Shown here piece by piece: positions 10,953 to 19,994 of a stretch of DNA of 64,000 bases. Below the pieces are notes generated by a model, which had not been told where the DNA came from, did no database searches, and was given only the letters and a program-made list of their open reading frames with translations. Each line of letters opens with the position of its first letter. Position 1 is the first letter of the stretch. The DNA comes from Pseudorhodoferax sp. Leaf265 (GTDB lineage Bacteria > Pseudomonadota > Gammaproteobacteria > Burkholderiales > Burkholderiaceae_C): assembly GCF_001422365.1 (NCBI RefSeq), contig NZ_LMMT01000003.1:761-64760 (forward strand), read 5' to 3'. The position numbers were made by a program, and so were the translations under genes.

Positions 10953-12299
10953 ATGGCATTCCCAGACGGTTTCCTGTGGGGCGCGGCAACGGCCGCCTAC
11001 CAGATCGAGGGTTCCCCCCTGGCAGATGGCGCGGGGGCCTCGATCTGGCACCGCTTCTGCCACACGCCGGGCCTGGTCCACGGCGGCGACACCGGCGATG
11101 TGGCCTGCGACCACTACCGCCGCTGGCCCGAGGACATCGCGCTGATGCGCCGCCTGGGATTGCAGAGCTACCGCTTCAGCATCGCCTGGGGCCGCGTGCT
11201 GCCGCAGGGCACGGGCGCCGTGAACGCCGCCGGCCTCGATTTCTACGAACGCCTGGTCGACGGCCTGCTCGAGGCCGGCATCGCCCCCAACGCCACGCTG
11301 TACCACTGGGACCTGCCGGCAGCGCTCGACGACCGCGGCGGCTGGCTCAACCGCGACAGCGCCGACTGGTTCGCCGAGTACGCCGAGCGCGTGTTCCGGC
11401 GCCTGGACGGCCGCGTGCAGATGTGGACCACGCTCAACGAGCCCTGGGTGGTGATGGACGGCGGCTACCTGTCGGGCGCGCTGGCGCCGGGGCACCGCAA
11501 CCTGTACGAGGCGCCCCTCGTGTCGCACAACCTGTTGCGCGCCCATGGCAAGGCGGTGCAGGCCTACCGCGCCTGTGGCGCGCACCGCATCGGGTTGGTG
11601 GTGAACCTGGAACCCAAGTACCCGGCCTCCGACGCGCCGCAGGACCGCACCGCCACGCGGCGGGCCCATGCCTACATGAACCGGCACTTCATGGACCCGG
11701 TGTTCCGCGGTCGCTACGACGAGGTGCTGGTGCGGATGTTCGGCGCGGCCTGGCCGGCATTCCCGGCCTCGGACCTGGACCTCATCCGCGCGCCCATCGA
11801 CTTCCTGGGCATCAACTACTACACGCGCAACGTGGTGCGCGACGACGCGGGCCGCTTCCCCTTGCCGGTGGAGCGGCCCGTGCAGCGCGGCGCGACCTAT
11901 TCGGAGACCGGTTGGGAGGTGTTCCCGCAGGGCCTGCTGGACACGCTGAACTGGGTGCGCACGCGCTACGGCAACCCGCCCGTCTACATCACCGAGAACG
12001 GCTCGGCCTTCTACGACCCGCCGGTGGCGCAGGGTGGGGCGGTGCACGACCCGCTGCGCACGCAGTACCTGCGCCAGCACCTGCGCGTGCTGCACCGGGC
12101 GATGGCCGACGGCTGCGACCTGCGCGGCTACTACGCCTGGTCGCTTCTGGACAACCTGGAGTGGTCGCACGGCTACTCCAAGCGCTTCGGCCTGGCGCAT
12201 GTCGATTTCCAGAGCCAGCGGCGCACGCTCAAGGACAGCGGTGCGTACTACGCGCGTGTGATTGCCAGCCAAGGCCAATGCCTGTTCGACGAGGAGTGA
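10953..12299 (+). CDS. GH1 beta-glucosidase
   Basis: 448 residues, the usual GH1 length. The ATG at 10953 gives the family N terminus (MAFPDGFLWGAATAAYQIEG); a GTG three codons earlier is the only close rival. The acid/base glutamate is Glu163 in TLNEP and the nucleophile is Glu349 in YITENG. The NHWD-like segment reads LYHWDLPAAL, and DNLEWSHGYSKRFGLAHVD closes the active site. There is no signal peptide, so it acts in the cytoplasm and removes glucose from short beta-glucosides. As the first gene of the operon it most likely splits sophorose or the last beta-1,2-linked disaccharide left by the phosphorylase. The linkage preference is inferred from context, since GH1 sequences alone do not reveal it. 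Confidence 0.93.
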   Translation: MAFPDGFLWGAATAAYQIEGSPLADGAGASIWHRFCHTPGLVHGGDTGDVACDHYRRWPEDIALMRRLGLQSYRFSIAWGRVLPQGTGAVNAAGLDFYERLVDGLLEAGIAPNATLYHWDLPAALDDRGGWLNRDSADWFAEYAERVFRRLDGRVQMWTTLNEPWVVMDGGYLSGALAPGHRNLYEAPLVSHNLLRAHGKAVQAYRACGAHRIGLVVNLEPKYPASDAPQDRTATRRAHAYMNRHFMDPVFRGRYDEVLVRMFGAAWPAFPASDLDLIRAPIDFLGINYYTRNVVRDDAGRFPLPVERPVQRGATYSETGWEVFPQGLLDTLNWVRTRYGNPPVYITENGSAFYDPPVAQGGAVHDPLRTQYLRQHLRVLHRAMADGCDLRGYYAWSLLDNLEWSHGYSKRFGLAHVDFQSQRRTLKDSGAYYARVIASQGQCLFDEE

Positions 12300-12303
12300 T
12301 GCC

Positions 12304-13830
12304 ATGACCTTCTCCCTTCACCCCGCCGCCATGGCCTCGCGCCGCCAGTTCTGCCTGGCCGCGCTGGCTGCCGCCAGCGGGCCGGCGCTGGCGCGCCTGC
12401 CCGCTGCCACCGGCACGGCGCCGGCCTTCGCGTTCGACCAGCTGCAACGCCGGACCTTCAATTACTTCTGGGAGACCGCGCATCCGGTGACGGGCCTGGT
12501 CCCGGACCGCTTCCCAACGCCCACGTTCTGCAGCATCGCCGCGGTCGGCTTCGGTCTCACGGCCTACGGCATCGGCGCCGAGCGCGGCTATGTGCGGCGC
12601 GCACAAGCCGCGGCGCGCACGCGCAGGACGCTGCGCTTCCTGTGGAACGCGCCGCAGGGCGAGACGGAGCGGGGGATGGCGGGCCACCGTGGCTTCTTCT
12701 ACCGCTTCCTGGACCTGGCCAGCGGGCGGCGCTACAGGCAGATCGAACTGTCCAGCGTGGACACCGCGCTGCTGATGGCCGGCGTGCTGTTTTCCGGCCA
12801 GTACTTCGATGGCGACAACCCGGTCGAGCAGGAGATCCGCCGCCTCAGCGCGTCCCTGTACGAACGGGTGGACTGGCAGTGGATGCAGGCGCGCCCGCCA
12901 GCCATCGCCCATGGCTGGTTGCCGGACGTGCGCAAGGCGCCTGCAGACCTGCTGGTCGCGGGCAGCGACCACACCGCGAGCGCAAAGGCGCGCCACGCGG
13001 GCTTCCTGAGCCTGGACTGGGTCGGCTACAACGAGGCCATGCTGGTCTACGTCCTCGCGCTCGGCTCGCCCACCCACCCCGTGCGGGGCGACGCCTACGG
13101 CGCCTGGACGCGGGGCTACGAGGCCCATTGGGGCACGGTGGAAGGCCAGACCCACCTGAGCTTCGGCCCCTTGTTCGGCCACCAGTACGCCCAGGTCTGG
13201 CTGGACCTGCGTGGCATCCGCGACGCGTACATGCGCAGCAAGGGCCTGGACTACTTCGAGAACTCGCGCCGCGCCACCTATGCGCAACAGGCCTACGCCG
13301 AACGCAACCCCATGGGCTGGAAGGGCTACGGCAGCAGCATGTGGGGCCTGGCGGCCTGCAACGGCCCGGCCGATGTGGTGCGCAGTGTCAAGGGCACGCC
13401 GCGGCGCTTTCGCACCTATGCCGCGCGCGGCGTGGGCCTGGACGGCACCGTGGACGACGGCACGATCACGCCCACGGCCGTCGCCGCATCCCTGCCGTTC
13501 GCACCCGAGATCGTGCTGCCGACGCTGGCCAGCATGGCGTCCAGGCATGGTCCGTACATCATGGGCTCCTATGGCTTCTTCGACGCCTTCAACCAGAGCG
13601 TGCCGGCCGACGTGACGCTCCAGCACGGCAGCATCAAGCCGGGCTTCGGCTGGGTGGACACCGACTACCTGGGCATCGACCAGGGGCCGATCGTGGCCAT
13701 GTTCGAGAACCACCGCAGCGGCCTGGTCTGGGAGCGCATGCGCAGCAACCCCGCGGTGCGGCTGGGGCTGGAGCGGGCCGGGTTCCAGGGCGGGTGGCTG
13801 AGCGAGGGCGACGCGGACGAGGTGTCGTGA
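12304..13830 (+). CDS. Exported glucanase of the PF10091 / GH144 (endo-beta-1,2-glucanase) type
   Basis: 508 residues. The ATG at 12304 lies 7 bases after GAGGAG and 4 bases after the GH1 stop codon. The N terminus has a Tat-type motif (ASRRQFCLAALAA), so the folded enzyme should be exported. The body matches the conserved Glycoamylase domain (PF10091) through RTFNYFWETAHPVTGLVPDR, GFFYRFLD, ELSSVDTALLMAGVLF, GYNEAMLVYVLALGSPTHP, LFGHQYAQVWLDLRG, and NPMGWKGYGSSMWGLAACNGP. Characterised members with this domain and layout are the GH144 endo-beta-1,2-glucanases, which cut beta-1,2-glucan to sophorooligosaccharides. The neighbouring oligoglucan phosphorylase supports that substrate. The exact family still needs a profile comparison, since PF10091 proteins include uncharacterised groups. 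Confidence 0.8.
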   Translation: MTFSLHPAAMASRRQFCLAALAAASGPALARLPAATGTAPAFAFDQLQRRTFNYFWETAHPVTGLVPDRFPTPTFCSIAAVGFGLTAYGIGAERGYVRRAQAAARTRRTLRFLWNAPQGETERGMAGHRGFFYRFLDLASGRRYRQIELSSVDTALLMAGVLFSGQYFDGDNPVEQEIRRLSASLYERVDWQWMQARPPAIAHGWLPDVRKAPADLLVAGSDHTASAKARHAGFLSLDWVGYNEAMLVYVLALGSPTHPVRGDAYGAWTRGYEAHWGTVEGQTHLSFGPLFGHQYAQVWLDLRGIRDAYMRSKGLDYFENSRRATYAQQAYAERNPMGWKGYGSSMWGLAACNGPADVVRSVKGTPRRFRTYAARGVGLDGTVDDGTITPTAVAASLPFAPEIVLPTLASMASRHGPYIMGSYGFFDAFNQSVPADVTLQHGSIKPGFGWVDTDYLGIDQGPIVAMFENHRSGLVWERMRSNPAVRLGLERAGFQGGWLSEGDADEVS

Positions 13831-15137
13831 GCGGCATGCGCCGGCGCGCGCTGTTGCTGGGCACCGGCGCGTCGGTGGCGTTGAGCGGCTGCACTGGGCG
13901 TTCGAGCAAGCAGCCCCTGCAGTTCTGGGCCATGGGCCGCGAGGCCGAGGTCGTGCGGGAACTGCTGCCGGGCTTCGCGCAGCGGCATCCTGGCATTTCT
14001 GTGCAGGTCCAGCAGATCCCCTGGTCCTCCGCACACGAGAAGCTGCTGACGGCCTACGTGGGCAACAGCCTGCCCGACGTGTTCCAGCTCGGCAACACCT
14101 GGATCGCCGAGATGGCCCAGCTCGACGTGCTGGCGCCACTGCAGGCGCGCGTGCAGGCGTCCGCGGTCGTCGACACGGGCGACTACTTTCCCGGCATCCT
14201 GGCCACCAACCGGGCTGCGCGCATCACCGCACGCGCGGCCTCCAGCGCGCCGGTCCTGTTGGGCCTGCCCTGGTACGTGGACACGCGTTTGTTGTTCTAC
14301 CGCCGCGACCTGCTGGCGCAGGCCGGCTTCGCGCAGATGGCGCAGGACTGGAGCGGCTGGGCGCAGATGCTGGAGGCGCTCAAGGCCAGGCTCGCGGGCC
14401 GCGGCCAGCCCATGTTCCTGGCTGTCAACGAGTTCGAGCCACTGCTGGCGCTGGCGCTGCAGCAGGACGAGGGCCTGCTGCGCGAAGAGGACACGCGCGG
14501 CAACTTCGCAAGCCCCGGCTTCGGCCGCGCGCTGGACTTCTACAGCGGCTTCTTTCGCCGCGGCTGGGCGGACCTGCAAGGCAAGGAGCAGATCAGCAAC
14601 CTGTGGACCGAGTTCGGCAGGGGCCGCTTCGCGTTCTTCGTGTCCGGCCCCTGGAGCATGGGCGAACTCCGGCGCCGGCTGCCGCCTGAGCTGCAGGCCA
14701 GTTGGGGCTGCGCGGCCATGCCGGGGCCGCAGGGGCCGGGGGCGTCGATTGCCGGTGGCGCGAGCCTCGTGGTCCACAGACACAGCCCGCGGCAGGACGC
14801 GGCCTGGCGCTTCGTCGAGTACATGAACGAGCCTGCTGTGCAGGCCCGCTTCCACGCCCTGACCGGCAACCTGCCCGCGCGCCGCAGCGCCTGGGCGCTG
14901 GCGGGCCTGCACGCCGACGACAGGACGGCAGCATTCGCCGACCAGCTGCAGCGCGTGAAGCCTGCGCCCGCCGTGCTGGAGTGGGAGCGCATCGCCGTGG
15001 AAATGCAGCGCGCAGCCGAACAGCTGGTCCGCGGCCAGGGCGCGCTGGCGCCCACGCTCTCTGCGCTCGACGGCCAGGTCGACGCGATCCTGGCCAAGCG
15101 CCGCTGGCTGCTGCAAGGCTCCGAGGCGCGTGCATGA
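13827..15137 (+). CDS. Sugar-binding lipoprotein of a CUT1-type ABC importer
   Basis: 436 residues. The start is taken as GTG 13827, which overlaps the previous stop (GTGA) and has an ACGAGG sequence about 6 bases upstream; ATG 13836 is the alternative. The signal ends in a classical lipobox (LSGC), which would anchor the protein to the membrane. The sequence is a family 1 extracellular solute-binding protein: LQFWAMGREAEVVRELLPGF at the start, ISVQVQQIPWSSAHEKLLTAYVG, LPDVFQLGNTWIAEM, and a C-terminal PARRSAW segment. By context it should bind sophorooligosaccharides released by the exported glucanase. The two permeases follow with overlapping codons. Confidence 0.88.
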   Translation: MSGMRRRALLLGTGASVALSGCTGRSSKQPLQFWAMGREAEVVRELLPGFAQRHPGISVQVQQIPWSSAHEKLLTAYVGNSLPDVFQLGNTWIAEMAQLDVLAPLQARVQASAVVDTGDYFPGILATNRAARITARAASSAPVLLGLPWYVDTRLLFYRRDLLAQAGFAQMAQDWSGWAQMLEALKARLAGRGQPMFLAVNEFEPLLALALQQDEGLLREEDTRGNFASPGFGRALDFYSGFFRRGWADLQGKEQISNLWTEFGRGRFAFFVSGPWSMGELRRRLPPELQASWGCAAMPGPQGPGASIAGGASLVVHRHSPRQDAAWRFVEYMNEPAVQARFHALTGNLPARRSAWALAGLHADDRTAAFADQLQRVKPAPAVLEWERIAVEMQRAAEQLVRGQGALAPTLSALDGQVDAILAKRRWLLQGSEARA

Positions 15138-16009
15138 CGCAGCGCTGGGTGGCCTGGGTCTTCGCGGGGCCCGCGCTCGCGCTGATCGCCGTGTTCTTCC
15201 TGCTGCCCGTGCTCATGGCTTTACTGCTCAGCCTCACGGACTTCGACCTCTACGCGCTGGCGGACCCGCGCCAGTTGCGCTTCGTCGGGCTGCAGAACTA
15301 CCTGGCCCTGCTGCGCTCGGCGGAGTTCTGGAACGCGCTGGGCAACACGCTGTACTTTGTTCTGCTCGGCGTGCCGCTGTCGCTGGGACTGTCCCTGCTG
15401 TGCGCGCTGCTGCTGCACGCGGCCGCCGCGCGCGTGCAGGGCCTGTTCCGCACGGCGGTGTTCGCGCCCGTGGTGGCGACCATGGTGGCCGTGGCCGTGA
15501 TCTGGCGCTACCTGCTGCACACGCGCTACGGCTGGGTCAACCACCTGCTGGCGCAGCTCGGCATCGCGCCCGTGGACTGGCTCGGCGATCCGCGCTGGTC
15601 CATGCCGGCCATCGTGCTGTTCGCGGTGTGGAAGAACTTTGGCTACAACGCCGTGATCCTGCTGGCCGGGCTGCAGAGCATTCCGCGCGAACTCTACGAG
15701 GCGGCGGCGATGGATGGTGCCGGCGCCTGGCAGCGCTTCCTCCGCGTGACCCTGCCGCTGCTGGCGCCCACGCTGGGCATGGTCGGCATCCTGACGGTGA
15801 CGGGCTACTTCCAGCTGTTCGGCGAGCCCTATGTGATGACCCAGGGCGGGCCGGCGCGCAGCACTGTCAGCGTGCTCTACCTGATGTACGAGGAAGGCTT
15901 CAAGTGGTGGAACCTGGGCTCGGCCAGCGCCGTGGCCTTCCTGCTGTTCGTGCTCATGATGGTGTGCACGGGCGTCCTGCTGGCGCTGCGCCGCTGGAGC
16001 CGCTGGTGA
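15134..16009 (+). CDS. ABC sugar permease, MalF/UgpA type
   Basis: 291 residues with about six membrane helices. The ATG at 15134 overlaps the stop of the binding-protein gene (ATGA), which implies coupled translation. The cytoplasmic EAA loop that contacts the ATPase is clear (ELYEAAAMDGAGAWQRFLR, then VTLPLLAPT). The N-terminal helix pair and the TDFDLYAL/FVGLQNYLALL region are typical of the first permease of CUT1 systems. With the next gene it forms the inner-membrane channel for oligosaccharide uptake. Confidence 0.92.
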   Translation: MTQRWVAWVFAGPALALIAVFFLLPVLMALLLSLTDFDLYALADPRQLRFVGLQNYLALLRSAEFWNALGNTLYFVLLGVPLSLGLSLLCALLLHAAAARVQGLFRTAVFAPVVATMVAVAVIWRYLLHTRYGWVNHLLAQLGIAPVDWLGDPRWSMPAIVLFAVWKNFGYNAVILLAGLQSIPRELYEAAAMDGAGAWQRFLRVTLPLLAPTLGMVGILTVTGYFQLFGEPYVMTQGGPARSTVSVLYLMYEEGFKWWNLGSASAVAFLLFVLMMVCTGVLLALRRWSRW

Positions 16010-16836
16010 TGCAGGGGCACGGCAGCACGGGGCAGGGCATCGCCGTGCATGGCCTGCTGCTGCTCATCGCGCTGTTCGCGCTGAGCCCGCTGGTCTGGAT
16101 GCTGAGCGTCTCGTTCATGGCCCCCGGCGAGGCCAGCACGGTGCCGCCGCCCTTGCTGCCGGCCGAGCCCACGCTGCAGAACTACCGCGAGCTGTTTGCC
16201 CTGGAAGGCCTGTGGCGCTACATCGCCAACAGCGTGCTGCTGGCCAGCGCGAGCACGCTGCTGTCGCTGGCCTTCAACAGCGCCGCGGGCTACGCCTTCG
16301 CCAAGCTCGCGTTCGCGGGCAAGGAGCGCATCTTCCAGCTGCTGGTGAGCGCGCTCGTCATCCCGGGCCAGGTGGCGATGCTGCCGCTGTTCCTGCTGCT
16401 CAAGAACATGGGCCTGGTCAACACCTACCTGGGTGTGCTGGTGCCCGGCATGGCCAGCATCTTCGGCATCTTCCTGATCCGCCGCCAGGCCGAGACCATC
16501 CCCGACGAACTGCTGGATGCCGCGCGCGTGGACGGCGCGGGCGAGTTCTACATCTTCCGGCGCATCGTTCTGCCCTTGCTGCGCCCCGCGCTCGCGACGC
16601 TGGCCGTGCTGACCTTCCTCGGAAGCTGGAACGACTTCATGTGGCCGCTGATCGTGCTGACCGGCGACCGCCTGCACACCTTGCCGCTGGCGCTGGCCTC
16701 GCTGTCGCGCGAGCATGTGCAGGACAGCGAACTCATGATGGCCGGTGCCGTCGTGACCGTGCTTCCCGTGCTGCTGCTGTTCCTGTGCACGCAGCGCTTC
16801 TACGTGAGCGGCATCCTGTCGGGGGGCGTCAAGTGA
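16009..16836 (+). CDS. ABC sugar permease, MalG/UgpE type
   Basis: 275 residues, six predicted helices. The start overlaps the preceding stop as TGATG. The EAA loop reads ELLDAARVDGAGEFYIFR followed by IVLPLLRPAL. The sequences SPLVWMLSVSFMAP near the N terminus and LGSWNDFMWPLIVL near the end are standard for the second CUT1 permease. It pairs with the gene before it. No ATP-binding subunit is encoded within the operon or within several genes on either side, so a shared MsmX/UgpC-like ATPase from elsewhere must energise the channel. Confidence 0.92.
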   Translation: MQGHGSTGQGIAVHGLLLLIALFALSPLVWMLSVSFMAPGEASTVPPPLLPAEPTLQNYRELFALEGLWRYIANSVLLASASTLLSLAFNSAAGYAFAKLAFAGKERIFQLLVSALVIPGQVAMLPLFLLLKNMGLVNTYLGVLVPGMASIFGIFLIRRQAETIPDELLDAARVDGAGEFYIFRRIVLPLLRPALATLAVLTFLGSWNDFMWPLIVLTGDRLHTLPLALASLSREHVQDSELMMAGAVVTVLPVLLLFLCTQRFYVSGILSGGVK

Positions 16837-19800
16837 TGAAGTGGCTGGCACTGCTGCTCTGCGCCTGGCTCCTGCCCGCGCCGGCGCAGGCGCGCACCCT
16901 GGCCGATTTCGCGGACCTGCAGGCCTGGCAGCTGTCGGCCACCGACCAGGTGCAGGCCGAACTCCTGCCCGCACCTGACAGCCGGACCGCGGCCTGCGTG
17001 CGCTACGACTTCGGTCGTGTCGCGGGCCATGTGGCTTTGGGTCGCTCGGTGCCGCTGGACGTCGCGGGCAACTTCGCGCTGAGCCTCCCGGCGCGCGGGC
17101 AGGGCGGGCTGACGGCCCTCGAACTCAAGCTCGTCGACGCGAGCGGGCTCAACGTCTGGTGGCACCGGCGCGCGGACTTCGCCGCACCGGTGCAGTGGAC
17201 GGCGCTGGCCACCAAGCGCCGGCACATCGGGTTCGCCTGGGGGCCGGCGGCCGACAAGACCCTGCGCCATACAGAACGCTTCGAGCTGGTGCTGGTCGGT
17301 GCGCAGGGCGCGCGTGGCGAGCTGTGCTTCGACGCGCTGGCCATCGCGCCGTTGCCGGAGCCGCCTGCGCAGTGGCCCGAGCCGCTGTGGCAGGCCGGCG
17401 CCGATGTGCCGAGAAGCATGCCCTGGAGCGCCGCAGCGGGCCAGCCGCTCGTGCTGCAGACCGACTTCGGCCAGCCACGCGAATTCAGCGGCATGGTGCT
17501 GCACTGGGCGCCCGGCCAGCACGCCAGCCGCTACCGCGTCGAGGGTTCGCTGGATGGCCACGAGTGGCGGACCCTGCAGACGGTGGCGGCGGGCCTGGGC
17601 GGACATGAGGTGCTCTACACCCCGGAGCAGGAGGCGCAGCAGTTGCGCCTGGTGCTGGAGCAGGGGGCGGGCGAGCGTCTCGCGTTGCAGAGCGTGGAGT
17701 TCCTGGCGGCCGGCGCGCTGGGCTCGCTGAACGCCCTGGTCGAGAAGCAGGCCGCCTTCGGCCAGCGCGGCCAGTTCCCACGCGGCTTCAGCGGTGAGCA
17801 GGCCTACTGGACCGTGCTGGGCGTGCCGGGCGGGGGCGAGCAGGCGTTGATGTCCGAAGACGGTACCGTGGAGCCGATGAAGGCCGGGCCTTCGCTCGAG
17901 CCCTTCGTCGAGGTCGATGGCCAGCTGCACGGCTGGGCCGATGTGCAAGTGGCGCAGAGCCTGACCCGCGGCTACATGCCGATCCCGCAGGTCACGTGGA
18001 CGCATCCGCTGTTCCGCCTGGAGACCACGGCTTTCGCCGACGACGCGGGCGGCCTGCAGACGCAGGTGCGCTACCGCGTGCACAACCCCGCACGGGAGGC
18101 CCGCACCATGACGCTGTGGCTCGCGGCGCGCCCCTTCCAGGTCAATCCGCCGACGCAGTTCCTGAACATTCCGGGTGGCGCCGCGCCGCTGCACCGGCTG
18201 GACTGGCAGGACGGCGTGCTGGCGCGCGACGAACGGCCCTGGCTCGCGACGACCACCCGGCCCACGCGGCTGCTGTTCGGCCAGGGCGGTGCGGGCAGCC
18301 TGCAAGCGCTGCGGCAGCCGTTGGATGCCGACCAGGCCGTGCGCTGGGACGACCCGCAAGGCTTCGCATCGGTGGCGCTGCAGTACGCCATCGCGCTGCC
18401 GGCCGGTGCCAGCCGCGACATCGTGGTCGTGCTGCCGCAGGCCGGGCCGGCCAGGTTGCCGCAGGCCGTCGCGCCGGCCGCCTGGTTCGAGGCCGCGCGC
18501 CAGCGCAGCGCCGCGCAATGGGCATCCCGGCTCAACCGCACCGGCCTGCGTTTCGAGGGCGACACCCAGGGCCTGGCCGACACCGTGCGCACGGCCCTGG
18601 CCCACATCCTGATCAACCAGCAGGGCGCGGCCATCCGGCCGGGCACGCGTTCGTACGCGCGCTCCTGGATCCGCGACGGCGCGATGACCAGCGCCGCGCT
18701 GGCCAGCCTGGGTCACGCCCAGGTGGCGCGGGACTATGCCGACTGGTTCACGCCGCAGCTTTTCGCCAACGGCAAGGTGCCGTGCTGCATCGATGCGCGC
18801 GGCGCCGATCCGGTGCCGGAGAACGACAGCATGGGCGCCTACCTGCACCTGCTGGCCACCACCTACCGCCACACCGGCGACGTGGCCTGGCTGCGCGCCC
18901 AATGGCCGGCTGCCGTCAAGGTGCTGGCCTACATGGACACCCTGCGTGCCGAGGAGGGCGCGCACAAGAACGGCACGCCCGAGCGCCGTCTGTACCAGGG
19001 CCTGCTGCCGCCCTCCATCAGCCACGAAGGCTATTCCGACCAGGCTGCGTACGCGTACTGGGACAACTTCTGGGGCCTGCTGGGCTATGCCGACGGGGTG
19101 GCGATGGCGCGGGCGCTTGGCGACACGGCGGCCGCAGCGCACTGGCAAGCACAGCAGGTCGACTTCCAGCGCGATGTGCTGGCCTCCATTGCGCTGGCGC
19201 AGAAAAAGTACGGCATGGCCGCAATCCCCGGCGCGGCCGATCGTGGCGACTTCGACGCCACTTCGACCACCGTGGCCCTGGCGCCAGCCGGCTTGCAGGG
19301 CGTGCTGCCGCAGGACGCGCTGAACGCCACCTTCGCGCAGTACTGGCAGCACTTCACAGCGCGCCGCGACGGCCCGCCCACCTGGGATGCCTATACCCCC
19401 TACGAATGGCGCACGGTGGGCGCGCTGCTGCGCCTGGGCGCGCGCGAACGCGCGCTGGCCGCGGCCGACTACTTCCTGCGCGACCGCCGGCCGCTGGGCT
19501 GGAAGCAATGGGCCGAGGTCGTCGGGCGCGACCCGCGCGCGCCGCGCTTCGTGGGCGACATGCCGCACGGCTGGGTGGCCTCGGATTTCCTGCGCGCCGC
19601 GCTGGACCTGTTCGCCTACAAGGCGCCCGAGCGCTCGGCCTGGGTGCTCGGCGCGGGCGTGTCCCCGGCCTGGCTGCAAGGCCAGGGCCTCGCGCTGCGC
19701 GACCTGCACACGCCACACGGCCCGCTGAGCTACCGTGCTCGCCGCGCCGGTGCGACCACCACCGTGGACATCGCGGGCGGCATGCGCCTGCCAGCTGGCG

Positions 19801-19994
19801 GCCTCGTCATCGCGCTGCCCGGCAGCGCCGCGCCAGCGCAGGCCAGCATCGACGGCCAGGCGCTGGCCTGCCTGCCACCCGCCGGCCTCGTGGTGCACCG
19901 GCTGCCAGCCCGCCTGCGCTTTACCGTGGCCGCCGGCGGCGCCACGTTGAAACCCTGCCCATCCCTCCACCGTTCGCCCTTGCCGCACCCATGA
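16836..19994 (+). CDS. Secreted protein with discoidin-like and six-hairpin glycosidase-like regions, family unassigned
   Basis: 1052 residues with a Sec signal peptide (LLLCAWLLPAPAQA, cut near residue 20). Residues about 25-190 look like a beta-sandwich carbohydrate-binding region. About 200-300 resemble an F5/8 type C (discoidin) domain (FGQPREFSGMVLHWAPGQHA, YRVEGSLDGHEWRTL). From about 560 to 960 the sequence has helix-rich, six-hairpin (alpha/alpha) barrel features: RSYARSWIRDGAMTSAALAS, PENDSMGAYLHLLATTYRHT, YAYWDNFWGLLGYADGVAMA, and DAYTPYEWRTVGALLRLG. The WIRDGA motif recalls GH15/GH63-like enzymes. I cannot place it in a named GH family. As a coupled gene between the permeases and the phosphorylase it is a strong candidate for an extracytoplasmic beta-1,2-glucan hydrolase, perhaps exo-acting or active on cyclic or substituted glucans. 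Confidence 0.65.
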   Translation: MKWLALLLCAWLLPAPAQARTLADFADLQAWQLSATDQVQAELLPAPDSRTAACVRYDFGRVAGHVALGRSVPLDVAGNFALSLPARGQGGLTALELKLVDASGLNVWWHRRADFAAPVQWTALATKRRHIGFAWGPAADKTLRHTERFELVLVGAQGARGELCFDALAIAPLPEPPAQWPEPLWQAGADVPRSMPWSAAAGQPLVLQTDFGQPREFSGMVLHWAPGQHASRYRVEGSLDGHEWRTLQTVAAGLGGHEVLYTPEQEAQQLRLVLEQGAGERLALQSVEFLAAGALGSLNALVEKQAAFGQRGQFPRGFSGEQAYWTVLGVPGGGEQALMSEDGTVEPMKAGPSLEPFVEVDGQLHGWADVQVAQSLTRGYMPIPQVTWTHPLFRLETTAFADDAGGLQTQVRYRVHNPAREARTMTLWLAARPFQVNPPTQFLNIPGGAAPLHRLDWQDGVLARDERPWLATTTRPTRLLFGQGGAGSLQALRQPLDADQAVRWDDPQGFASVALQYAIALPAGASRDIVVVLPQAGPARLPQAVAPAAWFEAARQRSAAQWASRLNRTGLRFEGDTQGLADTVRTALAHILINQQGAAIRPGTRSYARSWIRDGAMTSAALASLGHAQVARDYADWFTPQLFANGKVPCCIDARGADPVPENDSMGAYLHLLATTYRHTGDVAWLRAQWPAAVKVLAYMDTLRAEEGAHKNGTPERRLYQGLLPPSISHEGYSDQAAYAYWDNFWGLLGYADGVAMARALGDTAAAAHWQAQQVDFQRDVLASIALAQKKYGMAAIPGAADRGDFDATSTTVALAPAGLQGVLPQDALNATFAQYWQHFTARRDGPPTWDAYTPYEWRTVGALLRLGARERALAAADYFLRDRRPLGWKQWAEVVGRDPRAPRFVGDMPHGWVASDFLRAALDLFAYKAPERSAWVLGAGVSPAWLQGQGLALRDLHTPHGPLSYRARRAGATTTVDIAGGMRLPAGGLVIALPGSAAPAQASIDGQALACLPPAGLVVHRLPARLRFTVAAGGATLKPCPSLHRSPLPHP

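Noticed and set aside
17996-19990. Possible 660-residue N-terminal extension of the glucan phosphorylase
   Set aside because: The upstream frame overlaps the whole second half of the secreted protein and has shadow composition. The ATGA junction at 19991 gives the family N terminus.
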